Source of the DNA: Candidatus Mcinerneyibacterium aminivorans
GTDB lineage: Bacteria; Macinerneyibacteriota; Macinerneyibacteria; Macinerneyibacteriales; Macinerneyibacteriaceae
Length of the DNA stretch: 63,390 nucleotides
Direction of reading: 5' to 3'
Assembly (NCBI GenBank): GCA_008086245.1
Contig: VSIX01000089.1
Span: forward strand, 1-63,390
Numbering within the stretch: the first letter of the stretch is position 1; each line of letters starts with the position of its first letter. A program made the position numbers and the translations under genes. Under the pieces are notes generated by a model. It had not been told where the DNA came from. It saw only the letters and a list, made by a program, of their open reading frames with translations, and did no database searches. Below are positions 8,440 to 17,681 of the stretch, in pieces.

Positions 8440-8883
8440 ATGTTTTTAGGGAATTATAAACATAGTGTTGATAAAAAAAATAGGGTTAAGCTACCCTCAA
8501 ACCTTCGAAGGAAGGTTGTTGATGATTCCTTAATCCTTACAAAAGGAGAAAACAATCAAATTACAGTCTTTACCCATGAATCCTGGGAAAATTACATCAG
8601 CCCCATCAAAGAAAAGGCCTTGCACAACAAGAACTATAAAATTTACTTGAGGGCGATATTTGCTTCTGCAGAAGAAGTAAGCATAGACAGTCAGGGACGT
8701 ATAAGAATTCCACCTGAATTAAGCAGTTTTAGCAAAATTGATGATGAGGTAATTATTGTTGGAATAGATCAAATAATTGAGCTGTGGAATCCGGATAATT
8801 ACGAAAAAGAAATGGTAGAAGTGGATGAAAAACTGGCTGAATATCACGATTATATTGCCAAAGAAGAGGGCTTTTTAAAATGA
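8440..8883 (+). CDS. mraZ: Transcriptional regulator MraZ
   Basis: MraZ is a ring-forming DNA-binding protein with two AbrB-like SpoVT halves. Both signatures are present: FLGNYKHSVDKKNRVKLPS at the N-terminus and VSIDSQGRIRIPPEL in the second half. I start at ATG 8440 because family members begin MFxGxYxHxxD; an in-frame ATG at 8428 would add four residues but lies in the MraZ boxes. The 147-residue length is normal. It is first in the cluster and overlaps rsmH by four bases (ATGA). Confidence 0.93.
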   Translation: MFLGNYKHSVDKKNRVKLPSNLRRKVVDDSLILTKGENNQITVFTHESWENYISPIKEKALHNKNYKIYLRAIFASAEEVSIDSQGRIRIPPELSSFSKIDDEVIIVGIDQIIELWNPDNYEKEMVEVDEKLAEYHDYIAKEEGFLK

Positions 8884-9803
8884 AGTACCATGAGCCGGTA
8901 TTAAAAGATGAAATAATTGATTATCTTTTAATAAAACCGAAAGGAGTATATCTTGACATGACTCTTGGAGGTGGAGGCCATTCAATTGAAATATTAAAAA
9001 ATCTTTCTGAAGACGGCCTTTTAATAGGAGTAGATCAGGATAAGGAAGCTATAAAATATGCAAATAACCGGTTCAAGGATTTTGATAATTATATTCTTTT
9101 TAATGAAAATTTTGTTTCTGATAAATTATGGGGTAAATTGAAAAAACACGGCAATTTTGATGGTATTATTTTTGATTTAGGAGTATCTACACATCAGCTA
9201 AAAAAAGCAGATAGGGGTTTTTCTTTTCAAAAGGATGGGCCGCTTGATATGAGAATGAGTAAAAATATAGATATGACTGCTGAATATGTTGTAAACAAAT
9301 ATGATCAGAAAGATTTGGCGGATATTATATATAAATATGGAGAAGAAAGGAATTCGAGAAGAATTGCAAAGAAGATTGTTAGGAATCGTCCTATAAAAAC
9401 TACAAGGGAACTTGCAGATATCATTAGAAGCTGCTTTTCCCATAAACAAAAAAGACGTATGAAAATTGATGTTGCAACAAGAACCTTCCAGGCTTTGAGG
9501 ATATATATAAATCAGGAATTGGAAATTTTAGAGAAGGCACTTGATAGGTCGATATCTAATTTAAAAAAGGGTGGTAGGTTGGAGGTTATAACATATCATT
9601 CTCTTGAAGATAGAGAAGTAAAGAAAAAATTTAAAAGAGAGGCCAAAGATTGTATATGCCCTCCTGAAATACCTATCTGTAAATGTGATCATAAGGCAAA
9701 AATTAAATGGATAAATAAAAGTGTGATTCGACCAGGTGAGGAGGAAATGAAGGAGAATCCAAGTAGCAGAAGTGCAAAACTTAGAGTTGTGGAAAGAATT
9801 TGA
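8880..9803 (+). CDS. rsmH: 16S rRNA m4C1402 methyltransferase RsmH
   Basis: RsmH (MraW) adds the N4 methyl group to C1402 of 16S rRNA using S-adenosylmethionine. The 307-residue protein opens YHEPVLKDEIIDYLL, then the SAM-binding loop DMTLGGGGHS. It keeps IIFDLGVSTHQL, the RRMKIDVATRTFQALRI region and the C-terminal NPSSRSAKLRVVER signature. Its ATG overlaps the mraZ stop. Confidence 0.96.
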   Translation: MKYHEPVLKDEIIDYLLIKPKGVYLDMTLGGGGHSIEILKNLSEDGLLIGVDQDKEAIKYANNRFKDFDNYILFNENFVSDKLWGKLKKHGNFDGIIFDLGVSTHQLKKADRGFSFQKDGPLDMRMSKNIDMTAEYVVNKYDQKDLADIIYKYGEERNSRRIAKKIVRNRPIKTTRELADIIRSCFSHKQKRRMKIDVATRTFQALRIYINQELEILEKALDRSISNLKKGGRLEVITYHSLEDREVKKKFKREAKDCICPPEIPICKCDHKAKIKWINKSVIRPGEEEMKENPSSRSAKLRVVERI

Positions 9804-9805
9804 TT

Positions 9806-10063
9806 ATGAAAAAAATACTGATAATAATTTTTGTAATTCTTCTTGTTCTTTTTCTTATAGAAGCAATAGCTTATCTTGAAGTGGAAAGATTGAAAAAGAA
9901 AATTTATGTTTTAAGAGATCAGATTATAAGTTTAAAAATGGACAATAGGGAGATGAGACTTGAATACAGGGAAATAATGGATCCGGAAAAACTTAATAAA
10001 TGGGCAGAAAATAATGGTTTTGTGATAAAGTGGAAAAAAAGTAAAGGAAAAAATGAGAAGTAA
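9806..10063 (+). CDS. ftsL: Cell division protein FtsL-like
   Basis: A small bitopic membrane protein: a Lys-Lys cytoplasmic end, one transmembrane helix (about residues 4-22) and an extracytoplasmic coiled coil rich in Leu, Arg and Glu. Sequence conservation in FtsL is low, so the call rests on size, topology and its place between rsmH and ftsI. FtsL bridges FtsQ and the FtsW/FtsI synthase in the divisome. I start at ATG 9806; a TTG at 9800 overlapping the rsmH stop is an alternative. It overlaps ftsI by 11 bases. Confidence 0.85.
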   Translation: MKKILIIIFVILLVLFLIEAIAYLEVERLKKKIYVLRDQIISLKMDNREMRLEYREIMDPEKLNKWAENNGFVIKWKKSKGKNEK

Positions 10064-11792
10064 ACAAAAGTTTAAGTATGGTTTAATAATTTATGGCTTG
10101 ATTATATCTTTTTATCTAATAATCATATTTAGGCTTATACACATTCAGGTTTTTGGGGATACTGAAATTAGTAAGGTGGATGGTAAAATCTACAAGCAGG
10201 TTATAGAAAATGAGTTAAATACCAACAGGATTTTTAAACCAATTAGGGGAAATATATATACCAGAAATAACAAATTGCTCGCAACAACCGTTTATCGCTA
10301 TAAAATATTTATAGATGGAAGCAAAATAAAAAACAGCGATGATAAGCATGAAATTATGAATGTACTTTTCAATAATTTTAAAATAGATCAGCAAAAAATT
10401 AGAAATAAAATTAAAAGAGAGGATAAATATATAATAATTGGGAGACGTGTGAGGGATAAAAAGATTAAGGATTTTTTGAAAAACTTAATAGCAAATGGAG
10501 TAAAACCGTCTTTTATAAAAAATGAAATTGATGAAAGTGAGTTAATAATATTTCAAAAATATTTAAAAAAAATAGGCATACACTGCAATAAAAATGATCC
10601 TGTAAGGGTATATCCGATGGGAAAACTGGGATCTCACGTTGTAGGATATTTGAATTATGCCGGACAGGGAATAGGCATTGAAGCAGAATTTGACGAATTT
10701 CTGGAAGGAGAAAAATCATCTGATTTAAACGATCTGCCCCTCGATGGGGGAGATATATACTTAACCATAGATTCAAACATCCAGTATTTTGTTGAAAAGG
10801 CAATTAAAAAAGGATATAAAAATTACCAACCCAATGCTGTGTCGGCAGTAGTTTTAAATCCTAAAACAGGGGATATACTTTCAATGGCTAATTATCCCAC
10901 TTATGATCCTAATTACTTTTACAGGGTCAAAGATAGTTCTAGTTTGATAAACAAAGCTATTGCACATTCTTTCGAGCCAGGTTCGACCTTTAAACTTGTT
11001 ACCCTTTCAGGTGCATTTGAGGAAAAGCTTATCAGTAAAAATATGCAAATAGATTGCAATAATGGAGTAATAAAGTATGAAGGGGAGACGATTAGGGATA
11101 CTTTAAATAATAAAATATTGAGTCTGTCTGAGGTTTTTGAAAAATCAAGTAATGTTGGAGCTGTTAAAATAGCAGATATGATGGGAAAAGAAGATTTGTA
11201 CTATTATACCAAACTGTTTGGATTTACAGAGAATAAAACTGTAGCATTATCAAATGAATCGAAAGCATATGTAAGATCTCCTGATAAATGGGCGCCATCG
11301 GAACTTGCTAATTTTTCAATTGGCTATGGCCTTGCAACAAACCTTTTGAGGCTGACAAATTCCTATGCTGTTGTAGCCAATAGTGGTAAATTAATGGAAA
11401 CACATATTATATCAAAGATTAAAAGAAACAATAAGGTGTCGGAAATTTCTCCCCTTGAAATAAGAAGGGTTCTGGATAAAGAGACCGCTAAAAAAGTAAC
11501 CGATATTCTGGTTAATGTTGTTGATAATGGCAGTGCTTATAGAACAAGAATGAAAAATTTAAAAATTGCAGGTAAAACGGGAACCGCTATAGTATTTAAT
11601 AGAAAAGAACAGAAGTATAAAAAAGATGAATATATCGGGACATTTGTCGGGTATTTCCCCGCCTATAACCCTAAATATGTTATTGGAATAATGGTAAATA
11701 AACCAAAAACTAAAGGTTATGCTTCTAAATTTGCTGTACCTATTTTTAAAGAAATTGCGGATGATTTGGTAGTTTATGGGGGCGTTGAATGA
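10053..11792 (+). CDS. ftsI: Septal penicillin-binding protein FtsI/PBP3 (transpeptidase)
   Basis: Class B penicillin-binding protein that cross-links septal peptidoglycan. One N-terminal membrane anchor (about residues 8-30) is followed by the pedestal domain and a transpeptidase domain. The three active-site motifs are S311-T-F-K314 in EPGSTFKL, S365-S-N, and K508-T-G in IAGKTGTA. No PASTA domains are present. At 579 residues it resembles E. coli FtsI. The start lies inside ftsL and the stop overlaps murF (ATGA). Confidence 0.94.
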   Translation: MRSKQKFKYGLIIYGLIISFYLIIIFRLIHIQVFGDTEISKVDGKIYKQVIENELNTNRIFKPIRGNIYTRNNKLLATTVYRYKIFIDGSKIKNSDDKHEIMNVLFNNFKIDQQKIRNKIKREDKYIIIGRRVRDKKIKDFLKNLIANGVKPSFIKNEIDESELIIFQKYLKKIGIHCNKNDPVRVYPMGKLGSHVVGYLNYAGQGIGIEAEFDEFLEGEKSSDLNDLPLDGGDIYLTIDSNIQYFVEKAIKKGYKNYQPNAVSAVVLNPKTGDILSMANYPTYDPNYFYRVKDSSSLINKAIAHSFEPGSTFKLVTLSGAFEEKLISKNMQIDCNNGVIKYEGETIRDTLNNKILSLSEVFEKSSNVGAVKIADMMGKEDLYYYTKLFGFTENKTVALSNESKAYVRSPDKWAPSELANFSIGYGLATNLLRLTNSYAVVANSGKLMETHIISKIKRNNKVSEISPLEIRRVLDKETAKKVTDILVNVVDNGSAYRTRMKNLKIAGKTGTAIVFNRKEQKYKKDEYIGTFVGYFPAYNPKYVIGIMVNKPKTKGYASKFAVPIFKEIADDLVVYGGVE

Positions 11793-13129
11793 GAGTAAAA
11801 AAAATTGACAGTGTTTATTACACAAAAAAGATAGGAAACTGGAAGCAAGAACCCTCTTTTAATAGTTTTTATTTCGATTCCAGAGAAGTTAAACAAAATT
11901 CTCTCTTTGTAGCGCATAAGGGTGAAACAGTTAATGCTAATAAATTTATTAAAGATGCCTATGTAAAAGGGGCTTCTTTCATAATTGCAGAGAATGAAGA
12001 ATTTATTCCGGAAAAAATTGATATTCCTGTTTTAATAACCGATGATGTAATTCGAACAATGCAGGATATCGTTAGATTAATCAGGCATGATAATAGAGAA
12101 AAAAAGATTATAGGTATTACGGGAACAACGGGAAAAACGTCCACCAAAGATATCATGTATTCAGTATTATCGGAAAAATTTAAAACGGGCAAAACCGAGG
12201 GAAATATGAACACAGAATGGGGGGTTCCCTATACATTTTTAAATAATATAGATAAAGATATTCTTGTAATCGAAATGGGGATGGATCATCCAGGAGATAT
12301 TAAAAAGCTTACAGAAGCACTGCAGCCCGATATAAGTATCATAACGAATATAAGTCCCGTTCATTTAAAATATATGGGATCAATGGATAAAATATACCGG
12401 GGGAAAACGGATGTTTTTAGATATTCGGATAATAGTTTTTTAAAATTAATAAAAGGTGATGACGATTACAGTAAAAGAGCAAAAAAAGAATTTGCTAATG
12501 TCAAAACATATGGAAAAAATGAAAATAATGATTATAGCTTTGAACTTATTGACAGCAAGAAAAATATAAAATTTGAATTTTTTGGAGAAAACTATGAATT
12601 GAATTTGTGGGGGGAATTTAATATTTATAATAGTCTTCCTGCAATTATTGTTGCAAAAGAGCTCGGAATAGATTATACCCAGATCAAGAAGGGATTAAAA
12701 AAAGTAAATATAAGTTCAAACAGAATAAATATTATTGAGAAAAAAGGAAAAATTATTATAAATGATACTTACAACTCATCTCCTTCAGCTTTAAAGGCGG
12801 TTGTAGATGAGATGAAGAAAAAATATGAGAATAAAAAGAAAATGCTGGTGCTGGGGGATATGCTTGAACTGGGGAGATATTCCGAAAAGTACCACAGAGA
12901 AACGGTAGAATATATTGAAAAGAATCTTCACAATAAAAAATGTTTGTTTTTGGGAGAAGAATTTAATAAGTTGAGAAATGAGTATGAAAGCCAAAATTTT
13001 TATTCTTCCCGAGAGAAATTGTTTAATGATTTGAAAAAACTTCTTGATGAGTATGATGTATTTCTTTTTAAAGCATCCAGAGGGTTAAAACTTGAAATTG
13101 TTGTAAATAAAGTTCTGGGGAGTATATAA
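11789..13129 (+). CDS. murF: UDP-MurNAc-tripeptide--D-Ala-D-Ala ligase MurF
   Basis: MurF adds the D-Ala-D-Ala dipeptide to the cytoplasmic UDP-MurNAc-tripeptide with ATP. The 446-residue protein has the N-terminal substrate domain (FDSREVKQNSLFVAHKG), the P-loop GITGTTGKTST, VIEMGMDHPGDI and NDTYNSSPSA. The MurE Arg-triad region for the diamino acid is absent, so it is MurF and not MurE. murE, which normally lies between ftsI and murF, is missing from this cluster. Confidence 0.93.
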   Translation: MRVKKIDSVYYTKKIGNWKQEPSFNSFYFDSREVKQNSLFVAHKGETVNANKFIKDAYVKGASFIIAENEEFIPEKIDIPVLITDDVIRTMQDIVRLIRHDNREKKIIGITGTTGKTSTKDIMYSVLSEKFKTGKTEGNMNTEWGVPYTFLNNIDKDILVIEMGMDHPGDIKKLTEALQPDISIITNISPVHLKYMGSMDKIYRGKTDVFRYSDNSFLKLIKGDDDYSKRAKKEFANVKTYGKNENNDYSFELIDSKKNIKFEFFGENYELNLWGEFNIYNSLPAIIVAKELGIDYTQIKKGLKKVNISSNRINIIEKKGKIIINDTYNSSPSALKAVVDEMKKKYENKKKMLVLGDMLELGRYSEKYHRETVEYIEKNLHNKKCLFLGEEFNKLRNEYESQNFYSSREKLFNDLKKLLDEYDVFLFKASRGLKLEIVVNKVLGSI

Positions 13130-14214
13130 TGATATACTATTTAGCGAATTATCTAAAACAATATGTAAGCGGATTTAATATTTTTAGATATATTACCTTT
13201 AGATCTGCTTATGCCCTTTTAACTGCACTATTTTTAAGTTTTGTTTTCGGTCCCAAAATAATTAATTTTTTAAAAAGTATCAATTTCTCTCATATCAGAA
13301 AGTTTGTACCTGATACCCATAAAGAAAAAATAGGGACCCCCAGTATGGGTGGAATTCTGATTTTAGGATGCATTATTATTTCAGTATTATTATGGGGGGA
13401 TTTGCAAAATAGATTTGTAATTCTGGCTCTTATAGTGACAGTGTATTTAGGAGTTGTTGGTTTTATTGATGATTATTTAAAAATAAAAAGGAAAGATTCA
13501 AAGGGAGTTATTGCCAGATATAAATTGATCTTCCAGTCTCTTTTAGGACTTCTGGTGGGAACATATTTGTATTTTTACCCAATGGATCCATATCTTAAAA
13601 ACTGTGTTACCATCCCCTTTATTAAGGATATTTATTTTGATTTGGGCATTCTCTACATACCTTTTGTAATGGTAGTTATTGTGGCTGCTTCCAATGCAGT
13701 AAATCTTGCTGATGGTTTGGATGGTTTGGCAATTGGAAACATCGGAATTGCAATATTTGCATATGGAGGGTTGGCCTATTTGACGGGAAATATCAAATAT
13801 GCAGATTATTTGTATATTCCTTTTATAAAAGGTACGGGAGAATTAACTGTATTTGCAGTTGCAATTGTAGGCGCCTCTCTGGGGTTTTTATGGTATAACG
13901 CTTATCCGGCTCAGGTATTTATGGGTGATGTAGGTTCGTTAGCTCTTGGGGGAGCTCTGGGATTGCTGGCAGTGTTAATAAAGAAAGAACTGCTTTTAAT
14001 AATTATTGGCGGAGTGTTTGTTATTGAAGCACTTTCTGTAATTATTCAGGTAGTTTATTTTAGAATTACTGGGGGTAAAAGATTTTATCTTATGGCCCCT
14101 ATACATCATCATTTTGAAAAAAAGGGTTTGAGTGAAGTAAAGGTTACAATTAGGTTTTGGATTATAGGTATTATGTTTGCATTGATAGGGTTAAGTACCC
14201 TAAAAATTAGATAG
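13129..14214 (+). CDS. mraY: Phospho-N-acetylmuramoyl-pentapeptide transferase MraY
   Basis: MraY makes lipid I at the inner membrane from undecaprenyl phosphate and UDP-MurNAc-pentapeptide. The 361-residue protein has about ten membrane helices. Conserved motifs are GTPSMGGILIL, the Asp-Asp of GFIDDYLK, NAVNLADGLDGLA, the Asp of VFMGDVGSLALGG, and the PIHHHFE loop near the C-terminus. Its ATG overlaps the murF stop by one base. Confidence 0.96.
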   Translation: MIYYLANYLKQYVSGFNIFRYITFRSAYALLTALFLSFVFGPKIINFLKSINFSHIRKFVPDTHKEKIGTPSMGGILILGCIIISVLLWGDLQNRFVILALIVTVYLGVVGFIDDYLKIKRKDSKGVIARYKLIFQSLLGLLVGTYLYFYPMDPYLKNCVTIPFIKDIYFDLGILYIPFVMVVIVAASNAVNLADGLDGLAIGNIGIAIFAYGGLAYLTGNIKYADYLYIPFIKGTGELTVFAVAIVGASLGFLWYNAYPAQVFMGDVGSLALGGALGLLAVLIKKELLLIIIGGVFVIEALSVIIQVVYFRITGGKRFYLMAPIHHHFEKKGLSEVKVTIRFWIIGIMFALIGLSTLKIR

Positions 14215-14224
14215 GAGATATACT

Positions 14225-15583
14225 TTGGATATTGAAGGTATATTAGTAATAGGTCTTGGAAGAAGCGGCTTAGGTGCAGCCCGACTGGCAAACCGGCATA
14301 ATATACCTGTTTATGTAACAGAGCAATCAAGAAACAAACATAATGAAGAAAAATTCCGGGAACTGGATAAATTGTGTATCCCGTATGAAACGGATAATAC
14401 TGAAAAATTTTTTAAAAATTGTAATTTGGCTGTTATTTCTCCCGGTATAGACCCCGAAAATGAATATATCAAAAAGGTCGAAAATGAAATGAAAATAATA
14501 TCAGAGCTAGAATTTGCCTATAAATTTAAAAAAAGTAATCAGAAAATTATCGGAGTTACCGGTACTAATGGAAAATCTACTACTACAACTATTATTCATG
14601 ATTTATTAGAAGAAGACGGTAAAAAGGTTGCTCTTACGGGTAATATAGGATTTCCGTTGTCCGATTATATTGATGATGGATATGATTATTTTGCCTGTGA
14701 AATATCATCATATCAGCTTGAAAAAATTGAAAAATTTGGATCAGATGTGGCAGTATTATTAAATGTAACTCCCGACCATTTGAATAGATATGATCAAAAT
14801 TTTGAAAAATATTTTGATGCTAAAAAAAGAATATTTGAAAATAATCAAAAAAACACTATTTCAGTATTGAATGCCGATCAGCCGGAACTGCAGGTGTTAG
14901 CCGGGAAAATTCGGGAACCCGTATACCTCTTTAATATGAATGAACCTGTAAAAAAGGGAGCGTATATATTTAATGGAAAGATGGTTTTCAGGGAAGCAAA
15001 CAAGTTAGAAGAGATCGTAGATTTAGCAAATATTAAGGCTAAAGGGATTCATAATATTGAAAATATGCTGGCTTCAATATGTGCAACATATAAACATGTA
15101 GAAAATAAAAATATTTATAAAAAAGTGTTTTCAAAATTTGAAAATCTTGAGCACAGGCTTGAAGAGGTAAAAAAAATTAATGGCATATTATTTATAAATG
15201 ATTCAAAAGCAACAAATATCGAATCAGCACAAAAGGCTTTGAAGTCTTTCAATGATAATAAAATTAACTTAATTTTGGGTGGCGATGATTCAAAAAAAAG
15301 CGATTTTTCAGTTTTATATTCAGATATATGTGAAAAATGCAAAAATGTAATTTTACTCGGTGAGACAACAGATAGATTAAAAAAAGAATTAAAGGATTAT
15401 AGTGTAAACATATTGACAGCCAGGGATATGAAAGAGGCTGTTGATATTGCATTTAAAAACTCGAGTAAGGGAGATATTGTATTACTTTCTCCGGCCGCTG
15501 CGAGCTTTGATATGTATGATAGTTATGAACATAGGGGACAAATATTTAAAGAGTGTATAATGGAATTGAAGGGGAATGAATGA
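14225..15583 (+). CDS. murD: UDP-MurNAc-L-Ala--D-Glu ligase MurD
   Basis: MurD adds D-glutamate to UDP-MurNAc-L-Ala. The 452-residue protein begins with a Rossmann-like loop VIGLGRSGLGAARLA, then the P-loop GVTGTNGKSTTTT, the EISSYQLE motif diagnostic for MurD, NVTPDHLNRY and LSPAAASFDMYDSYEHRG. The start codon is TTG at 14225, supported by GGAG at 14214-14217 with 7-base spacing. It overlaps ftsW by four bases. Confidence 0.95.
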   Translation: MDIEGILVIGLGRSGLGAARLANRHNIPVYVTEQSRNKHNEEKFRELDKLCIPYETDNTEKFFKNCNLAVISPGIDPENEYIKKVENEMKIISELEFAYKFKKSNQKIIGVTGTNGKSTTTTIIHDLLEEDGKKVALTGNIGFPLSDYIDDGYDYFACEISSYQLEKIEKFGSDVAVLLNVTPDHLNRYDQNFEKYFDAKKRIFENNQKNTISVLNADQPELQVLAGKIREPVYLFNMNEPVKKGAYIFNGKMVFREANKLEEIVDLANIKAKGIHNIENMLASICATYKHVENKNIYKKVFSKFENLEHRLEEVKKINGILFINDSKATNIESAQKALKSFNDNKINLILGGDDSKKSDFSVLYSDICEKCKNVILLGETTDRLKKELKDYSVNILTARDMKEAVDIAFKNSSKGDIVLLSPAAASFDMYDSYEHRGQIFKECIMELKGNE

Positions 15584-16662
15584 AAAAGAGCAGAGCAATA
15601 TTTATTGATTTTTCAATATTTATATTTTTCTTCATTATGATTTCAATTCTTGCAGTTTGGACCACTAATTATAACTATATATTGAAACACATACTCGGCT
15701 TAATATTGGCAATATTTTTGTATTATTTATTTTCAAAAATCAATTTCCAATATCTTTTAAAATTCACATTCCCACTCCATATAGTATCAGTCATTCTTCT
15801 ATCCATGGTTCTAATCCCAGGAATGGGAATTACCGTTAACGGCGCAAAAAGATGGCTTGATCTTGGTATAATTAATTTTCAACCTTCTGAATTGGCTAAA
15901 TTAACTTTAATTTTATATCTAACTTCGGTTTTCTACAGTTCCATAAAAAGAAAAAATAGCAGAAGAAATATCTACAATTCCAGAAAAGCTTTTTTTGTTA
16001 GTTTTATAACGGCTTTTCTAATTCTTATCATACAGAGAGATTTTTCTACAGCTGCATTTATTTTCTCCTTTTATTTGGTTGTATATTTTATTGCAAATGA
16101 AAATGCAGTTAAGCTTTTATGGGGCGGTGCTTCGATGGTTATACTGGTAATATTTTTTATATTGAACAGTAATTCATATAGATTTCAGAGAATAAAAAGC
16201 TGGATTGATTATCTTGCTGGAAATACTGAACCTGTTTTACAGCTGAAATATTCACTTTTATCGTTAAGTTTGGGAGGAAAATTCGGGGTTGGATACGGAG
16301 GCGGAGAATACAAAGAATATCTTCCTGCTTCCCATACGGATTTTATCTTTTCAGTAATGGGCGAAGAACTTGGATTCGTTTTTTTGTTATTTATTATGAG
16401 TTTATATGTATTACTTATGTATAAAATTATAAGAATTATAAAAAAATCCAGTTACGATTATGAATTATATTTTTTATTTCTTGGAGGATATCTAATTACT
16501 GCTCAGGCCGCTATAAATATGGGTGTAACTGTTGGTTTATTTCCAATAACAGGTTTAACACTTCCATTTATAAGCTATGGAAGAACTTCTTTTTTAATAT
16601 TTATGGCTTTAATGGGATTGATGCGGTCTGTAGAAAAGGAAATTGTTAGGAGATCATTTTGA
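15580..16662 (+). CDS. ftsW: Septal peptidoglycan glycosyltransferase FtsW
   Basis: SEDS-family integral membrane protein that polymerises lipid II together with FtsI. The 360-residue sequence has about ten membrane helices. Family markers are GAKRWLDLGIINFQPSELAK, FSTAAF after a conserved Asp, the GGKFGVGYGGGEYKEYLP loop, HTDFIFSVMGEELGF, and LPFISYGRTSF near the C-terminus. Its place between murD and murG supports FtsW over RodA. Confidence 0.94.
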   Translation: MKKSRAIFIDFSIFIFFFIMISILAVWTTNYNYILKHILGLILAIFLYYLFSKINFQYLLKFTFPLHIVSVILLSMVLIPGMGITVNGAKRWLDLGIINFQPSELAKLTLILYLTSVFYSSIKRKNSRRNIYNSRKAFFVSFITAFLILIIQRDFSTAAFIFSFYLVVYFIANENAVKLLWGGASMVILVIFFILNSNSYRFQRIKSWIDYLAGNTEPVLQLKYSLLSLSLGGKFGVGYGGGEYKEYLPASHTDFIFSVMGEELGFVFLLFIMSLYVLLMYKIIRIIKKSSYDYELYFLFLGGYLITAQAAINMGVTVGLFPITGLTLPFISYGRTSFLIFMALMGLMRSVEKEIVRRSF

Positions 16663-17681
16663 GTATTTGTATTGTTGCCGGTGGAACCGGAGGACATATA
16701 TATCCTGCCTTGACTGTCGCACAGTTTTTGGATAAAAAAGGATTGTCCATAAAATGGGCGGGATCAAATAACAGAATGGAAAGCAAGCTGTTATCCCATT
16801 ATAAAATTGATTTTAAAGGATTTGATATATATAGACATAAAGAGAACAAATTATGGATTATCAGGAACATACTGACCATGATTAAAATATACAGATATTA
16901 TAGAAAGAATAATATTAACAAAATTTTTACCACGGGGGGTTATATAAGTTTTTATTTTTTAGCTGTAGCACGGATAATGAAAATTCCTTTCTATATTTTT
17001 GAGCCAAATGTAATTCCGGGCAGAGTTACAAAATGGTTTGCAAAGCATGCAAAAAAAGTATTTGTAGGTTTCAAAGAGACAAAGAGATATCTGGATGTGG
17101 ATCATATTGAAACAACCGGTATTCCGGTTAGAAAAAAAATAAAATATACCTCTAAGAGAAGCAGAGAAAATATACTGGTATTTGGAGGAAGCCAGGGGGC
17201 CCGTGCAATAAACAATGCAATAAAAGAATTGATTAATAACGGTTTTCTTTTAAACTGTAATTTTAATTTATTCTGGATAACCGGAAAAAGAGATTTTAAC
17301 AGATTGATAAAAGAGTTTGGAAAAAATGAGAAAGTGAAACTGTTTGATTATGTAAACAGCATGGATGATATATATAAAAAAACAAAACTGGCAATTACAA
17401 GAGCAGGGGCCATGACCGTAGCCGAATTAATTGAATCAAAAATTCCTTCAATCTTAATTCCATATCCTCATGCAAAAGATAATCACCAGATGTATAATGC
17501 TAAAATACTAGAAGATAGTGGTTGTTCAATAGTTTTAGAAGAAGATGAAAATTTTATTGAAAATCTAGAAAAAAGCATAAAATTCATGCTAAAAGAGGGA
17601 AATATAGAAAAATTCAAAAAAAATATCGAAAATATGAGCTTTAACTCTCCCGAAAAAAGAATTTATAAGGAGATTGCATGA
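16659..17681 (+). CDS. murG: Lipid II synthase MurG (GlcNAc transferase)
   Basis: MurG transfers GlcNAc to lipid I on the cytoplasmic face of the inner membrane. The 340-residue GT-B protein starts VAGGTGGHIYPALTVA, keeps TTGGYIS, EPNVIPGRV, GGSQGARAINNAI and the UDP-GlcNAc signature ITRAGAMTVAELIESKIPSI. The start is TTG at 16659, overlapping the ftsW stop, with AGGAG upstream. Confidence 0.94.
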   Translation: MSICIVAGGTGGHIYPALTVAQFLDKKGLSIKWAGSNNRMESKLLSHYKIDFKGFDIYRHKENKLWIIRNILTMIKIYRYYRKNNINKIFTTGGYISFYFLAVARIMKIPFYIFEPNVIPGRVTKWFAKHAKKVFVGFKETKRYLDVDHIETTGIPVRKKIKYTSKRSRENILVFGGSQGARAINNAIKELINNGFLLNCNFNLFWITGKRDFNRLIKEFGKNEKVKLFDYVNSMDDIYKKTKLAITRAGAMTVAELIESKIPSILIPYPHAKDNHQMYNAKILEDSGCSIVLEEDENFIENLEKSIKFMLKEGNIEKFKKNIENMSFNSPEKRIYKEIA

